DNA from: Streptomyces sp. NBC_01314
Lineage (GTDB): Bacteria > Actinomycetota > Actinomycetes > Streptomycetales > Streptomycetaceae
Direction: 5' to 3'
Length of the DNA: 64,000 bases
NCBI RefSeq assembly: GCF_041435215.1
Contig: NZ_CP108394.1
Span: 9,486,001-9,550,000 of the forward strand
Of the stretch, positions 53,193 through 62,755 are shown one piece after another. The notes under the pieces were generated by a model. The model saw nothing but the letters and a program-made list of their open reading frames with translations. It searched no databases and had not been told where the DNA came from. The translations under genes were made by a program, and so were the position numbers. Each line of letters opens with the position of its first letter. The stretch's first letter is position 1.

Positions 53193-54164
53193 ATGAACTC
53201 GACTCCCGCCGGTGCCCCGCCACCCGTCCCGGCCGCCGGTACGGAGAACGGCCCCCCTGTCTCCCGTCGGGAGTTCGACGCCCTCTTCGAGGCCGTTCGT
53301 ACGTGGGGACGCTGGGATCCGGCCGATCGTGGCTCGTGGAACCGTGTGACCGCGGATCACGTGCGACGGGCCGTGGGCGGCGTGCGGACCGGGGTGGTCG
53401 TCCCGATGGCGCTGCCGTGGAACACCCGGCCGGGCCCGGACAACCGGAAGCCCGCCCTGCATCACATGACCGATCTCGGGGACGTGGAGAGCCCGGAGCC
53501 CACGACCCACAAGGACTTCATCGCCGCCGACTACCACGGCAAGGGCGTCACGCATCTCGACGCCCTGAGCCACATCGCCTACCGGGGGTTGCTCTACGAC
53601 GGCCGCCCGGCCCGTGAGGCCGTGGGTGCCGCGGGTGCCCGGTTCGGTGCGGTCTCCGCGCTCGGTCCCCTCGTCACGAGGGGGGTGCTCCTGGACCTTC
53701 CCGCCGTCCTCGGTGTCCCCTGGCTGGAGCCGGGGCGGGCGGTGCGCGCCGGGGACGTCGTCGCCGCGGAGCGGGCGCTCGGCGTGACGATCGGCGAGGG
53801 CGACGCGGTCCTGCTGCGCTCCGGACACGTCCGCCGTCGCGAGGAGCTCGGCGCCTGGGACCCCGACACCGCGAGCGCGGGGTTCCATGTGGACGCCGTA
53901 CGCCTGCTGGCCGAACGGGGGATCGCGTTGATCGGTGGGGACGGCGACAGCGATGTGCGGCCCTCGCCCGTGGAAGGCGTGCACTCGCCGGTGCATGCCC
54001 TGGCGGTGACCGCGATGGGGGTGCCGCTGCTGGACAACCTCGACCTGGAAGCACTCGCCGGCGCCACCGCCGAGGCGGGGCGGTACGCGTTCCTGCTCGT
54101 CGTGGCCCCGCTGAACGTCCCGGGCGGGACGGGCTCGCCCGTCAACCCGGTCGCGGTCCTGTGA
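53193..54164 (+). CDS. Cyclase family protein (kynurenine-formamidase-like hydrolase)
   Basis: The start at ATG 53193 gives 323 residues; a longer frame from 53082 runs through the promoter region. It belongs to the PF04199 cyclase family of metal-dependent hydrolases. The metal motif is HGKGVTHLDALSH (family pattern HxGTHxDxxxH), and further conserved residues lie in GDAVLLRSGH and VHALAVTAMGVPLLDNLDL. Members act as arylformamidases, isatin hydrolases or polyketide-type cyclases. With no tryptophan pathway gene nearby the substrate is open. Confidence 0.82.
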   Translation: MNSTPAGAPPPVPAAGTENGPPVSRREFDALFEAVRTWGRWDPADRGSWNRVTADHVRRAVGGVRTGVVVPMALPWNTRPGPDNRKPALHHMTDLGDVESPEPTTHKDFIAADYHGKGVTHLDALSHIAYRGLLYDGRPAREAVGAAGARFGAVSALGPLVTRGVLLDLPAVLGVPWLEPGRAVRAGDVVAAERALGVTIGEGDAVLLRSGHVRRREELGAWDPDTASAGFHVDAVRLLAERGIALIGGDGDSDVRPSPVEGVHSPVHALAVTAMGVPLLDNLDLEALAGATAEAGRYAFLLVVAPLNVPGGTGSPVNPVAVL

Positions 54165-54398
54165 CACCGACCCCGACCGCTCGGCACCCGCCCGTCATCA
54201 CCGGCGCCCCCCGACCGCTCGACACCCGCCCGTCATCACCGGCACCCGCCCGTCATCACCGCACCCGCCCGCTGTTTCCGGCGCCTGCCCGACCCTTCAA
54301 GGCCTGCTCGGCCCTCGCGCGCCCGGCCGACCGCTCGGCGGCTGCCCCGCGTGGTCACCGCGCGTGAGGAAACCGGCGAATGGTGACTCATATTGCTG
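54165..54398. repeat. Intergenic region with three copies of a 20-bp repeat
   Basis: CACCCGCCCGTCATCACCGG occurs at 54185-54204, 54223-54242 and 54243-54261 (last base lost in the third). A GC-rich low-complexity tail follows, then the promoter of the SpoIIE gene. The two closely abutting copies and lack of even spacing argue against CRISPR. Confidence 0.65.
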
Positions 54399-57392
54399 AT
54401 GCCCGTATCCTCGTCAATGCCGGATATTTCCGATAAGCGGATTGTCCAGGGCGCGAGTGAGGCCAGCGTGGTGCGGTCCGACGGCCAGTCGATATTCACG
54501 GGACGTGCGACAGACGGCACGGGCCCCACGCCTTTCCGTGACACGGGCCCCACCCTGTTCCGTGAGCGCTTTCTGCAGGGCGAGTCGCTGGAGACCGGCG
54601 TACGCACGTCGATCCTCAGCTCCTGGCAGCGGTGCCGGTCCCTGGGGCTGTCGCCGGACCGGTCCGACCTTCCCTTCCGGGACGACTTCGACCGGGACGA
54701 CCGGATCGCCCGTGCGGCCGCACCGGTGCTCGACCGGCTGGAGTCCAGGTTCGCCGGCAGTGCCATGAACATCTCCGTCGCCGACGCCAACGGCACCGTT
54801 CTCCTGCGCCGCTTCGGCAAGGCGTCGCTGGCCAGAGGGCTTCCGGACATCCAGACCGTCCCCGGGTTCGTGTTCGCCGAACGGTTCGCCGGTACCAACG
54901 GCATCGGTCTCGCCCTGGCGGAACGGCGGCCGATCCGGGTCTACGGCGCCGAGCACTTCGCCGAACGCTCCCAGGCCAGCGCCTGCCGCGCGCTTCCCGT
55001 GCGCGACCCGCTCAGCGGCCTCATCGAGGGCGTCCTGTGCTTCGGATATCCGCGAGGCTTCGAGCACCCGGCACTGGACGCCGTGATCCGCAAGGCGGCG
55101 GCGGCCATCGAGCGGCGGCTGCTGAGGCAGAGTTCCGTGCGTGCGCGTTCCCTGCTGCGGGCGTACCTGGACGCCGGGGTCGAGGCCGGCGCGGGCCCGC
55201 GCCACGGCGTCGGCGTCGACGAACTGGTCCTCGGGCTGCGCCCCGCCGACCGGGCGGCCCTCCTGGAGAAGGCCGCCGAGCTGATCTCCCGCGCACAGCG
55301 GGCCGCCGTCGACGTACCCCTGACGGACGGCCGACGGGTGACGCTCGTGAGCCGCCCGATGACCAGTGCCTCCGGAGTGGAGGGCATCGCCGTCGAGGCC
55401 GTGCTTCCCGGTGCGGCAGGGCACGAGCCCTTCGCCCCTCGCCTGGCCGGGCAGGTGCTGAGCCTCCCCGCCGAACCCGTGCGGCCCGTCGTGTCCGCCG
55501 ACACCCCGGCCGTCCGGCGCTTGCCGAGGACCCCCCTCACCGTGGCGCCCGGTCCGCTCGCCGCCGTCCCGGCCCCCGGTCATCTGCGCGACGCCGCACC
55601 ATCCGTCGGCATCACCGCGGCCGTCGACGGAGTCACCGACGGCGTCCTGACCGACGGCGTCACCGCCGACGGCTCCCCGGCCCCGGAGAGAGGTCTCCTG
55701 ATGGTGGGGGAGCCTCATGTCGGCACCTACGCGCTGGCCGCGCGCCGCCGTCTGGAGCTGCTGTCCGAGGCCAGTGCCCGGATCGGAACCACCCTGGACG
55801 TGCGCCGCACCGCCCAGGAACTCGCCGAGACGGCGGTCCCGCGCCTCGCCGACTACGTCACCATCGACCTCGCCGAGCCCGTCCTGCGCGGCGAGGAGGC
55901 CGCTGACCCGCGCGGCGACCTGCGCCGCACGGTGGTCCACGGCATCCGCGACGACCTCCCCTTCAGCCCGGTCGGCAAGCAGGTCGACTACGGCCCGACC
56001 ATCGCGCAGCTGCGCTCTCTGACCAGCGGGAAAGCGGTGCTGGAGCCGGATCTGAAGACGGCCGTGGGCTGGCTCGCGCAGGACCCCGAGCACACCGACC
56101 GCCTGCTGAGCCACGTCCACTCCCTCATCGCGGTCCCCCTGGTCGCCCGCGGCGTCGTGCTGGGAGTCGCCGCCTTCTACCGCGCACAGGACCCCGCCCC
56201 CTTCGGGGACGACGACCGCTCGCTGGCCCAGGAACTCGCCACCCGCGCTGCCCTGTCCATCGACAACGCCCGGCGCTACACCCGCGAACGCACCATGGTC
56301 CTGGCCCTGCAGCGCAGCCTGCTCCCGCAGGGACTCCCCGACCAGGACTCCGTCGAGGTCGCCCATCGCTACCTGCCCGCCGAATCCGACGTCGGCGGCG
56401 ACTGGTACGACGTCATACCCCTCTCCGGCACCCGTATCGGCCTCTTCGTCGGTGACGTCGTCGGCCACGGCATGCTCTCCGCCGCCACCATGGGCCGCGT
56501 CCGCACGGCCGCCCGCAGCTTCGCCGAACTCGACTTCCCACCCGACGAGGTCCTCACCCACCTCGACAACCTCGTGGGTCGACTGGACCGGGAGGACCCC
56601 GTCTCCGACGGCGGCGGCATCATCGGTGCGACCTGCCTGTACGCCGTCTACGACCCGACCTCGCAGCAGTGCACCCTGGCCCGCGCCGGCCACCCGCCGC
56701 CCGCACTGGTCGGCCCCGACGGCACCGTGACGTTCCCCGAACTGCCCGCCGGACCTCCACTCGGCCTCGGAGGGCTGCCCTTCGAAGCCGTCGACATCCA
56801 CCTGCCCGAGGGCAGTCAGCTGGTCCTCTACACCGACGGGCTCATCGAGGACCGTAACCGTGACGTCGACGTGGTCCTCGACCAGTTGCGTGAGGCTCTG
56901 GCCGACCCCGAGCGCGCCCCGGAGGAGACCTGCCGGGTCGTCCTGGACACGGTGGCGCCCGCCCACCCGGGCGACGACATCGCCCTGCTCGTCGCCCGCA
57001 CCCACGCCTTCGATCCGCGGCGGATCGCCACCTGGGAGCTGCCCGCCGACCCGGCCCGCGTCAGCGAGGTCCGCGCCGCCGCCCTCCGGCAGCTGGCCGA
57101 CTGGGGGCTCGACGAGGCCGCGTTCGCCGCCGAACTGATGCTCAGCGAGCTGGTCACCAACGCCGTCCGCCACGCCGCCGGGCCCATCCGGGTGCGGCTG
57201 CTCCGCGACCGCTCCCTGATCTGCGAGGTGTCCGACACCAGCAGCACCGCCCCGCACCTGCGCCGGGCGGCCACCACCGACGAGGGCGGCCGCGGCCTGT
57301 TCCTCGTCGCCCAGCTGTCCCAGAGCTGGGGCACGCGCTACACCCCGGAGGGCAAGGTCATCTGGGCCGAATGCGGACTCGACGGCGCTTGA
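54399..57392 (+). CDS. GAF-GAF-SpoIIE phosphatase with HATPase (anti-sigma-like) domain
   Basis: A protein of about 997 residues; ATG 54399 is preferred over TTG 54393, and ATG 54417 is also possible. The N-terminal part (about 65-240) resembles the sensor of AcoR-type regulators (SSWQRCRSLGLSP, RFAGTNGIGLAL). A second GAF domain lies at about 455-625, a PP2C-type SpoIIE phosphatase at 640-860 (DVGGDWYDVIPL, VGDVVGHGM, YTDGLIEDR) and an RsbW-like kinase at 870-995 (LSELVTNAVRHAAG, GGRGLFLVAQLS). It should control an anti-sigma antagonist by dephosphorylation. It lies 115 bases before the Rbs-type operon and may control it. Confidence 0.9.
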   Translation: MPVSSSMPDISDKRIVQGASEASVVRSDGQSIFTGRATDGTGPTPFRDTGPTLFRERFLQGESLETGVRTSILSSWQRCRSLGLSPDRSDLPFRDDFDRDDRIARAAAPVLDRLESRFAGSAMNISVADANGTVLLRRFGKASLARGLPDIQTVPGFVFAERFAGTNGIGLALAERRPIRVYGAEHFAERSQASACRALPVRDPLSGLIEGVLCFGYPRGFEHPALDAVIRKAAAAIERRLLRQSSVRARSLLRAYLDAGVEAGAGPRHGVGVDELVLGLRPADRAALLEKAAELISRAQRAAVDVPLTDGRRVTLVSRPMTSASGVEGIAVEAVLPGAAGHEPFAPRLAGQVLSLPAEPVRPVVSADTPAVRRLPRTPLTVAPGPLAAVPAPGHLRDAAPSVGITAAVDGVTDGVLTDGVTADGSPAPERGLLMVGEPHVGTYALAARRRLELLSEASARIGTTLDVRRTAQELAETAVPRLADYVTIDLAEPVLRGEEAADPRGDLRRTVVHGIRDDLPFSPVGKQVDYGPTIAQLRSLTSGKAVLEPDLKTAVGWLAQDPEHTDRLLSHVHSLIAVPLVARGVVLGVAAFYRAQDPAPFGDDDRSLAQELATRAALSIDNARRYTRERTMVLALQRSLLPQGLPDQDSVEVAHRYLPAESDVGGDWYDVIPLSGTRIGLFVGDVVGHGMLSAATMGRVRTAARSFAELDFPPDEVLTHLDNLVGRLDREDPVSDGGGIIGATCLYAVYDPTSQQCTLARAGHPPPALVGPDGTVTFPELPAGPPLGLGGLPFEAVDIHLPEGSQLVLYTDGLIEDRNRDVDVVLDQLREALADPERAPEETCRVVLDTVAPAHPGDDIALLVARTHAFDPRRIATWELPADPARVSEVRAAALRQLADWGLDEAAFAAELMLSELVTNAVRHAAGPIRVRLLRDRSLICEVSDTSSTAPHLRRAATTDEGGRGLFLVAQLSQSWGTRYTPEGKVIWAECGLDGA

Positions 57393-57432
57393 CGCGACCG
57401 ACACCAGACGATGGCCAAATGCCGTAAATAAT

Positions 57433-57455
57433 GCGATATCGGAGATTAGTATCGC
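57433..57455. promoter_or_regulatory. Inverted repeat in the Rbs-type operon promoter region
   Basis: GCGATA (57433-57438) and TATCGC (57450-57455) flank 11 bases in an AT-richer patch about 55 bases before the ATPase start. It is a candidate operator. Confidence 0.35.
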
Positions 57456-57507
57456 TGGCGCAAGCCGAAGTCGGAAGAACTCGCCAGGCCGACCCCCGGA
57501 GCTGTCC

Positions 57508-59076
57508 GTGCACGACGCTCACGACACCTCTGCGCAGCCGGCCCCGCCCAGCGGGCCGGAACCGCTGATCCGTGTCCGCGGCCTCATCAAACGGTTCGGT
57601 GGCACCCTCGCACTGGCCGGGGTCGACCTCGACGTCCACGCGGGCAGCGTTCTCGCGCTCCTCGGCCCCAACGGAGCCGGAAAGTCCACTCTCATCAAGA
57701 TCCTCGCCGGCGTCCACCACGCCGACGCCGGGCGGATCACCGTGGACGGGCAGCCACTCGGCAGCCACGCCGCCTCCCACCACATGTCCTTCATCCACCA
57801 GGACCTCGGCCTCGTGGAGTGGATGACGGTCGCGGAGAACATCGCCCTGAGCACCGGGTACGCCCGCCGCGCCGGACTCATCTCCTGGCGGCGCACCCGG
57901 GACCGCTGCACCGAGGCCCTGACGCTCGTCGGCGGACACCTCGACCCCGACGCGCCCATCGCCCGCCTCGCCCCCGCCGAGCGGTCCCTGGTCGCCATCG
58001 CCCGCGCCCTGGCCACCCACGCGAAGGTCATCGTCCTCGACGAACCGACCGCCCGCCTCCCCGCCGCGGACTGCGCCCGCCTCTTCCGCGTCCTGCACAC
58101 CCTGCGCGACCGCGGCCACGGCATCCTCTACGTCAGCCACCGCCTCGACGAGGTGTACGAGGTCGCCGACACCTTCGCCGTCCTGCGCGACGGCCGCCTC
58201 GTCAGCCACGGCTCGACCGCGGGCCACAGCCCCGTCCGCCTGGTGCGTGACATCACCGGCGAGGAAGCGGCCGGCCACCGCCCCGTCACCGCACCGGCCG
58301 GCGGCCCCCTGGTCCCGGCGGGCGGCCCCGCCGTGCTGGCCCTCCACGGCGTACGGACCTCCGGCGCGGGAGCGGTCGACCTGGAGCTGAGATCCGGGGA
58401 GGCCCTCGGCCTGGTCGGTCTCTCGGGCGCCGGGCACATGGACCTCGGCCGGGCCCTCGCCGGTGCCCTCCCCCTCCTCGGGGGACGGGTCCTCCTCGAC
58501 GGCGTCCCGTACCGCCCCCGTACGGTCGCCGACGCCGTCGGACACGGTGTCGCCTTCGTACCCGGCGACCGACAGCGGGAGGGCTGCCTCGCCGAGCTGA
58601 CCGTACGGGAGAACCTGTTGGCCAACCCCCGCGCCGGAGACGGGCCGACGCCGCGCTGGATCGGCCCCCGCCGTGAACGCGCCGAGGCCGCCGCCCTGAT
58701 CGAACGGTTCTCGGTGCGGCCCCGCGACAGCGAGGCCCCCATCGCCACCCTGTCGGGCGGCAACCAGCAGAAGGTCATGATCGGCCGCTGGCTCCGGACC
58801 GGGCTGCGCCTGCTGATCCTGGAGGAGCCGACGGCGAGCGTGGACATCGGCGCCAAGGCGGCCATCCACCGCCTGCTCGACGAGGCGCTCGCCGGAGGTC
58901 TCGCGGTCCTCCTCATCTCCACCGACTTCGAGGAGGTCGCGGGGGTGTGCGGGCGCGCCCTGGTCTTCGTCCGCGGAGCCGTGACGGCCGAGCTGACCGG
59001 ACCGGCCCTCACGGTCGCGGGACTGACCCGGGCGGCCTCGGCCATGCCCTCCGCCGGAACCGCGACGAACCCGTGA
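57508..59076 (+). CDS. Sugar ABC transporter ATP-binding protein (RbsA type, two ATPase domains)
   Basis: A GTG start with GGAG upstream gives 522 residues. The first ATPase half has an intact Walker A (GPNGAGKST) and Walker B (VIVLDEPTA), but its signature is LAPAERSLVAIARAL rather than LSGGQ-like. The second half has a changed P-loop (GLSGAGHMD) and a normal signature (LSGGNQQKV), with LILEEPTASVD. Such paired asymmetry is usual in ribose-type importers, though the first signature is unusual. It overlaps the permease start (GTGA) by four bases. Confidence 0.9.
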   Translation: MHDAHDTSAQPAPPSGPEPLIRVRGLIKRFGGTLALAGVDLDVHAGSVLALLGPNGAGKSTLIKILAGVHHADAGRITVDGQPLGSHAASHHMSFIHQDLGLVEWMTVAENIALSTGYARRAGLISWRRTRDRCTEALTLVGGHLDPDAPIARLAPAERSLVAIARALATHAKVIVLDEPTARLPAADCARLFRVLHTLRDRGHGILYVSHRLDEVYEVADTFAVLRDGRLVSHGSTAGHSPVRLVRDITGEEAAGHRPVTAPAGGPLVPAGGPAVLALHGVRTSGAGAVDLELRSGEALGLVGLSGAGHMDLGRALAGALPLLGGRVLLDGVPYRPRTVADAVGHGVAFVPGDRQREGCLAELTVRENLLANPRAGDGPTPRWIGPRRERAEAAALIERFSVRPRDSEAPIATLSGGNQQKVMIGRWLRTGLRLLILEEPTASVDIGAKAAIHRLLDEALAGGLAVLLISTDFEEVAGVCGRALVFVRGAVTAELTGPALTVAGLTRAASAMPSAGTATNP

Positions 59077-60176
59077 CCAGCCCACCCTCCCCACCCTCGC
59101 CGTCCGCGCCGCGCCCGCGTCGACCGCGCCCGCCGAAACGGCTCGGCCCCCGTGGAGGCCTCGGCGAACACTTCATCGGCGCCTACGGCCTCCTCATCCT
59201 CACCGTCCTGCTCGTCCTGGTCTTCTCCCTGGCCCTGCCGCGGACCTTCCCCACCCTGGACACCGTCGACTCGATCCTCTCCACCCAGTCGATCCCGGCC
59301 GTCCTCGCGCTCGCCGCCATGGTCCCCATCGTGACCGGCGCGTTCGACCTCTCCATCGGCTACGGACTCGGCCTGGCGCACGTCATGGTGCTGTACCTCG
59401 TCGTCGACGCCGGCTGGCCCTGGCCGCTCGCCTGCCTCGCCGTGATCGCCGGAGGGACGGTCGTGGGCGTCCTCAACGGGGTCGTCGTCGAGTTCGGCCG
59501 GATCGACTCCTTCATCGCCACCCTCGGGACCGGCAGCATGATGTTCGCCGTCACCGGCTGGATCACCGACGGCGGCCGGATCGTCCCCGGCCCCCAGGGC
59601 CTCCCGCCCGCCTTCACCGACCTCTACACCTCCACGTTCCTCGGTCTCCCGGTCCCCGCCTTCTACGTGCTCGCGCTCACGGTCGCCCTCTGGCTGGTGC
59701 TGGAGCGGCTGCCCATCGGCCGCTACCTGTACGTCGTCGGATCGAACCCGCGCGCCGCCGACCTGGTCGGCATCCCCGTCCGCAAGTACACCGTCTGTGC
59801 CTTCGCCGCGTCCGGCCTGATCGTCGGCTTCGCCGGGGTGCTGCTCGCGGCCCAGCAACAGATCGGCAACCCGAGCGTCGGCCTGGACTATCTGCTGCCC
59901 GCCTTCGTCGGGGCCCTCCTCGGCTCCACCGCGATCAAACCAGGCCGCCCCAACGCCCTGGGCACCCTCGTCGCCGTCGCCGTCCTGGCCGTCGGCCTCA
60001 CCGGCATCGCCCAGATGGGCGCCGACTTCTGGATCGTGCCGCTGTTCCACGGCGGCACCCTGCTCCTCGCCGTCGGCCTCGCCGGATACGCCGCCCGTCG
60101 CCGGACGCGCACCGGCGTCGTCGCGGCCCGCGACGCGCCCGCCGTGACAGCGCGGCCGCCGGGCGGTGCCCCATGA
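59073..60176 (+). CDS. Sugar ABC transporter permease (RbsC type)
   Basis: GTG 59073 overlaps the ATPase stop and gives 367 residues. A Pro/Arg-rich N-terminus is followed by about eight to ten membrane segments, starting GLLILTVLLVLVFSLALP. Family motifs are GAFDLSIGYGLGLAHV, GTGSMMFAVTGW and VVGSNPRAADLVGIPV. It belongs to the BPD_transp_2 group. The ATGA overlap with the next frame indicates tight coupling. Confidence 0.9.
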   Translation: MTSPPSPPSPSAPRPRRPRPPKRLGPRGGLGEHFIGAYGLLILTVLLVLVFSLALPRTFPTLDTVDSILSTQSIPAVLALAAMVPIVTGAFDLSIGYGLGLAHVMVLYLVVDAGWPWPLACLAVIAGGTVVGVLNGVVVEFGRIDSFIATLGTGSMMFAVTGWITDGGRIVPGPQGLPPAFTDLYTSTFLGLPVPAFYVLALTVALWLVLERLPIGRYLYVVGSNPRAADLVGIPVRKYTVCAFAASGLIVGFAGVLLAAQQQIGNPSVGLDYLLPAFVGALLGSTAIKPGRPNALGTLVAVAVLAVGLTGIAQMGADFWIVPLFHGGTLLLAVGLAGYAARRRTRTGVVAARDAPAVTARPPGGAP

Positions 60177-60256
60177 CCTCGGCCGCGCGCACCGCCGCCG
60201 TACCACCGTCGGGACCCGGCCGCGCCCTCCCGCTCGTCCCTCCGCGAGGAGCCTCC

Positions 60257-61423
60257 GTGCACCACAAACGCAAGTCCGACTCCGGCGCGTCGAGAGCCCG
60301 GTACGCGACGGCCGCCCTGCTGACCGTGACGACCGCCCTGCTCGCCGGATGCGAACGCGGCTCGTCCGGTGACCCGGACGAGTCCGCCTCGGGCCCGAGC
60401 GGCTGCCCGAAGGCCCACGCGGAGGCCCGGAGCGCCGTCGACCGGGCGGAACGGACCGACGTCCCCTGGAACGGCCCGACCACCGGCCCCAGTGCCGTGA
60501 CCGGCAGAACCATCGTGTACGTCGCCCAGACCATGACCAACCCCGGAGTCGCGGGCGCCGCCGAGGGCGTCCGCGAAGCCTCACGGGTCATCGGCTGGAA
60601 CGTCCGGGTGATCGACGGCGGCGGCACCCCCGCCGGCATCCAGGCGGCGATGAGCGAGGCAGTGACCCTCCGCCCCTCGGGCATCGTCATCGGCGGCTTC
60701 GACCCCGGCACGACCTCGCAGCAGAACGCACGCGCCGAGCAGGCGGGCATCCCCCTCATCGGCTGGCACGCGGTCGCCGCACCCGGCCCCAGCCGGCGCC
60801 CCGCCCTCTTCACCAACGTCACCACCCAGGTCGAGGACGTGGCCAGGATCAGCGCGCAATGGATCATCTCGACCTCCGGCGGCGACGCCGGAGTCGTGAT
60901 CTTCACCGACGCCTCGATCCCCTTCGCCAAGAACAAGTCCGACCTGATCAGAAAGGAACTCGCCACCTGCGCGGGCGTGAAACTCCTGGCGTACCAGAAC
61001 ATCCCGATCTCCGACGCGAGCAGCCGCACGCCCCGCGAGGTCTCCTCGCTCCTCTCCCGCTTCCAGAACACCTGGACCCACTCCGCCGCCATCAACGACC
61101 TGTACTTCGCCGACGCCGCGCCCGCCTTCCGCGCGGCCGGCAAGGACGGCGCGGGCCCGCCCTTCAACATCGGTGCCGGAGACGGCGACCCTTCCGCCTT
61201 CCAGCGCGTCAACAGCGACCAGTACCAGGCGGCCACCGTCCCCGAGCCGCTCACCCAGCAGGGCTGGCAGATCATCGACGAGTTCAACCGCGCCTTCTCC
61301 GGCCGCCCGGCCAGCGGCTATGTGGCTCCCGTCCACATCAGTACGGCCGACAACAGCGAAGGCGCCACGAGCTGGGACCCGTCGGGCTACCGGGAGGGGT
61401 ACCGGAAGATCTGGGGCAGGTGA
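60257..61423 (+). CDS. Sugar ABC transporter substrate-binding lipoprotein (RbsB type)
   Basis: The start is set at GTG 60257 because GAGGAG lies six bases upstream and the product then starts MHHKRKSDSG directly before a lipoprotein signal with LLAGC. ATG 60173, overlapping the permease stop, is the alternative and would add 28 residues. The 388-residue protein is a periplasmic-binding type 1 protein (IVYVAQTMTNPGVAGAAEGV, SGIVIGGFDPGTTS, TAINDLYF-like SAAINDLYFAD). It would bind a sugar such as a pentose or its derivative; the ligand is unknown. Confidence 0.88.
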   Translation: MHHKRKSDSGASRARYATAALLTVTTALLAGCERGSSGDPDESASGPSGCPKAHAEARSAVDRAERTDVPWNGPTTGPSAVTGRTIVYVAQTMTNPGVAGAAEGVREASRVIGWNVRVIDGGGTPAGIQAAMSEAVTLRPSGIVIGGFDPGTTSQQNARAEQAGIPLIGWHAVAAPGPSRRPALFTNVTTQVEDVARISAQWIISTSGGDAGVVIFTDASIPFAKNKSDLIRKELATCAGVKLLAYQNIPISDASSRTPREVSSLLSRFQNTWTHSAAINDLYFADAAPAFRAAGKDGAGPPFNIGAGDGDPSAFQRVNSDQYQAATVPEPLTQQGWQIIDEFNRAFSGRPASGYVAPVHISTADNSEGATSWDPSGYREGYRKIWGR

Positions 61424-61525
61424 CCGCGCCGCCGGGCCCGGGGAACCGCGCGCGGCCACCGGTCGGCGGCCCGACGCGGACGGCCCGTGTCGGACGGCCC
61501 GCGTCGGATCAGGACGCCTCGCCGG

Positions 61526-62755
61526 TCACAGACGCAGGACGATCAGCGCGGTGTCGTCGGTGTTGCCGGAGGGCGGAAGCAGATCGGCCAGGAGGGCGTC
61601 GGCCAGGGTCTCGGGGTCGTGCTTCCGGTGATGGGCCAGGGAGTCGGCGAGGCGCCGCAGACCCGTGTCGATGCCCTCGGCACGGCGTTCGATCAGTCCG
61701 TCCGTGTACAGGACCAGGGTGGAGTCCTCGACGAACGGTGTGCGGGCCTGGGGGCGGGCGGCGTGGGTGGGCCGGGCGGCGAGCGGAGGGTCGGTGGCGC
61801 CGTCGAGGAACGTGACGGTGCCGTCGGGGTGCACCAGGGCGGGCGGCGGGTGGCCCGCGCAGCTGTAGGTGATGGTGTGGCTGTCCCAGTCGATGAAGGT
61901 CGTCACGACGGTGGTCGACTCGGCGCCCTCGACGGAGCGGGCGTAGAGGTCGAGGGCCTCCAGGGCCTGGGCGGGACCGTCACAGACGCGGGTGGCCCCG
62001 CTCAGGGCGCTGCGCAGCTGCCCCATGACGCAGGCCGCCGCCAGGCCGTGGCCGACCACGTCGCCCACGGCCACCGCGAGGCCCTCGCCGGGCAGGCCGA
62101 CCAGGTCGTACCAGTCGCCGCACACGTTCAGCGCGCCGATGGCCGGCCGGTACCGTACGGCCGCGTCGTGCTGCCCGGTCGGGCCGGGCGGGGGCAGCAT
62201 CGCCGCCTGCAGGGCCAGGGCGACCTCGCGTTCGTGGGCATGCGCCGTGCGCAGCCGTTCGTTGACCTCCTGCAGCTCGCGGGCGCGGGTGTACAGCTCG
62301 GCCTCCAGCACCTGGGCCCGGCTGTCGCCGCCCGGGCCGCCCCGGGCGCGGATGAGTTCGGTGACCTCCTCGACCCGGTGGACGATCAGCGTCACCTTCC
62401 CGTCGGGGCCGAGGACGGGTGCGTTGACCGGGCTCCAGTAGTGCTCCTGCCAGAGGCCGGGGCGCCGCGGGTCCTCGATGTCGTAGCGGAGCAGCGCCAT
62501 CGTGTCGCGCTCGCCGGTGGCCACCGTGCGCAGCATCGACTCCCGGGTCTCCCGCATGCCGGCCGCGGCCGGTTCGTTCGGGTTCTCGGGGAAGACGTCG
62601 AAGATGTAGCGGCCGAGGAGCTGCTCGCGGGAGCGCCCGGCAAGCCGCAGGAAGTCCTCGTTGGCGTCGGCGTACACGAGGTCGGGCGTGAGCAGCGCCA
62701 CCATGCCGGGCAGTGCCCGGAAGACCTCCGCATAGTCGATATGCGGTTCCCTCAT
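61526..62755 (-). CDS. PAS-SpoIIE protein phosphatase
   Basis: ATG 62755 gives 409 residues. A PAS domain lies at about 8-125 (YAEVFRALPGMVALLTPDLVYADANEDF), a coiled coil at about 140-185 (LEAELYTRARELQEVNERLR) and a PP2C-type SpoIIE domain at about 190-409 (VCGDWYDLVGL, VGDVVGHGLA, LVLYTDGLIERRAEG). It lacks the HATPase domain of its neighbour at 54399. It likely tunes an anti-sigma antagonist in response to a small ligand or redox change. It converges on the Rbs-type operon. Confidence 0.9.
   Translation of the reverse strand: MREPHIDYAEVFRALPGMVALLTPDLVYADANEDFLRLAGRSREQLLGRYIFDVFPENPNEPAAAGMRETRESMLRTVATGERDTMALLRYDIEDPRRPGLWQEHYWSPVNAPVLGPDGKVTLIVHRVEEVTELIRARGGPGGDSRAQVLEAELYTRARELQEVNERLRTAHAHEREVALALQAAMLPPPGPTGQHDAAVRYRPAIGALNVCGDWYDLVGLPGEGLAVAVGDVVGHGLAAACVMGQLRSALSGATRVCDGPAQALEALDLYARSVEGAESTTVVTTFIDWDSHTITYSCAGHPPPALVHPDGTVTFLDGATDPPLAARPTHAARPQARTPFVEDSTLVLYTDGLIERRAEGIDTGLRRLADSLAHHRKHDPETLADALLADLLPPSGNTDDTALIVLRL

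Noticed and set aside
54185..54261. Possible short CRISPR array
   Set aside because: Only three copies, two directly abutting, no regular spacers and no cas genes.
54414..57404. A 996-residue minus-strand frame opposite the GAF-SpoIIE gene
   Set aside because: Low-complexity composition and no motif; the sense strand carries four recognisable domains.
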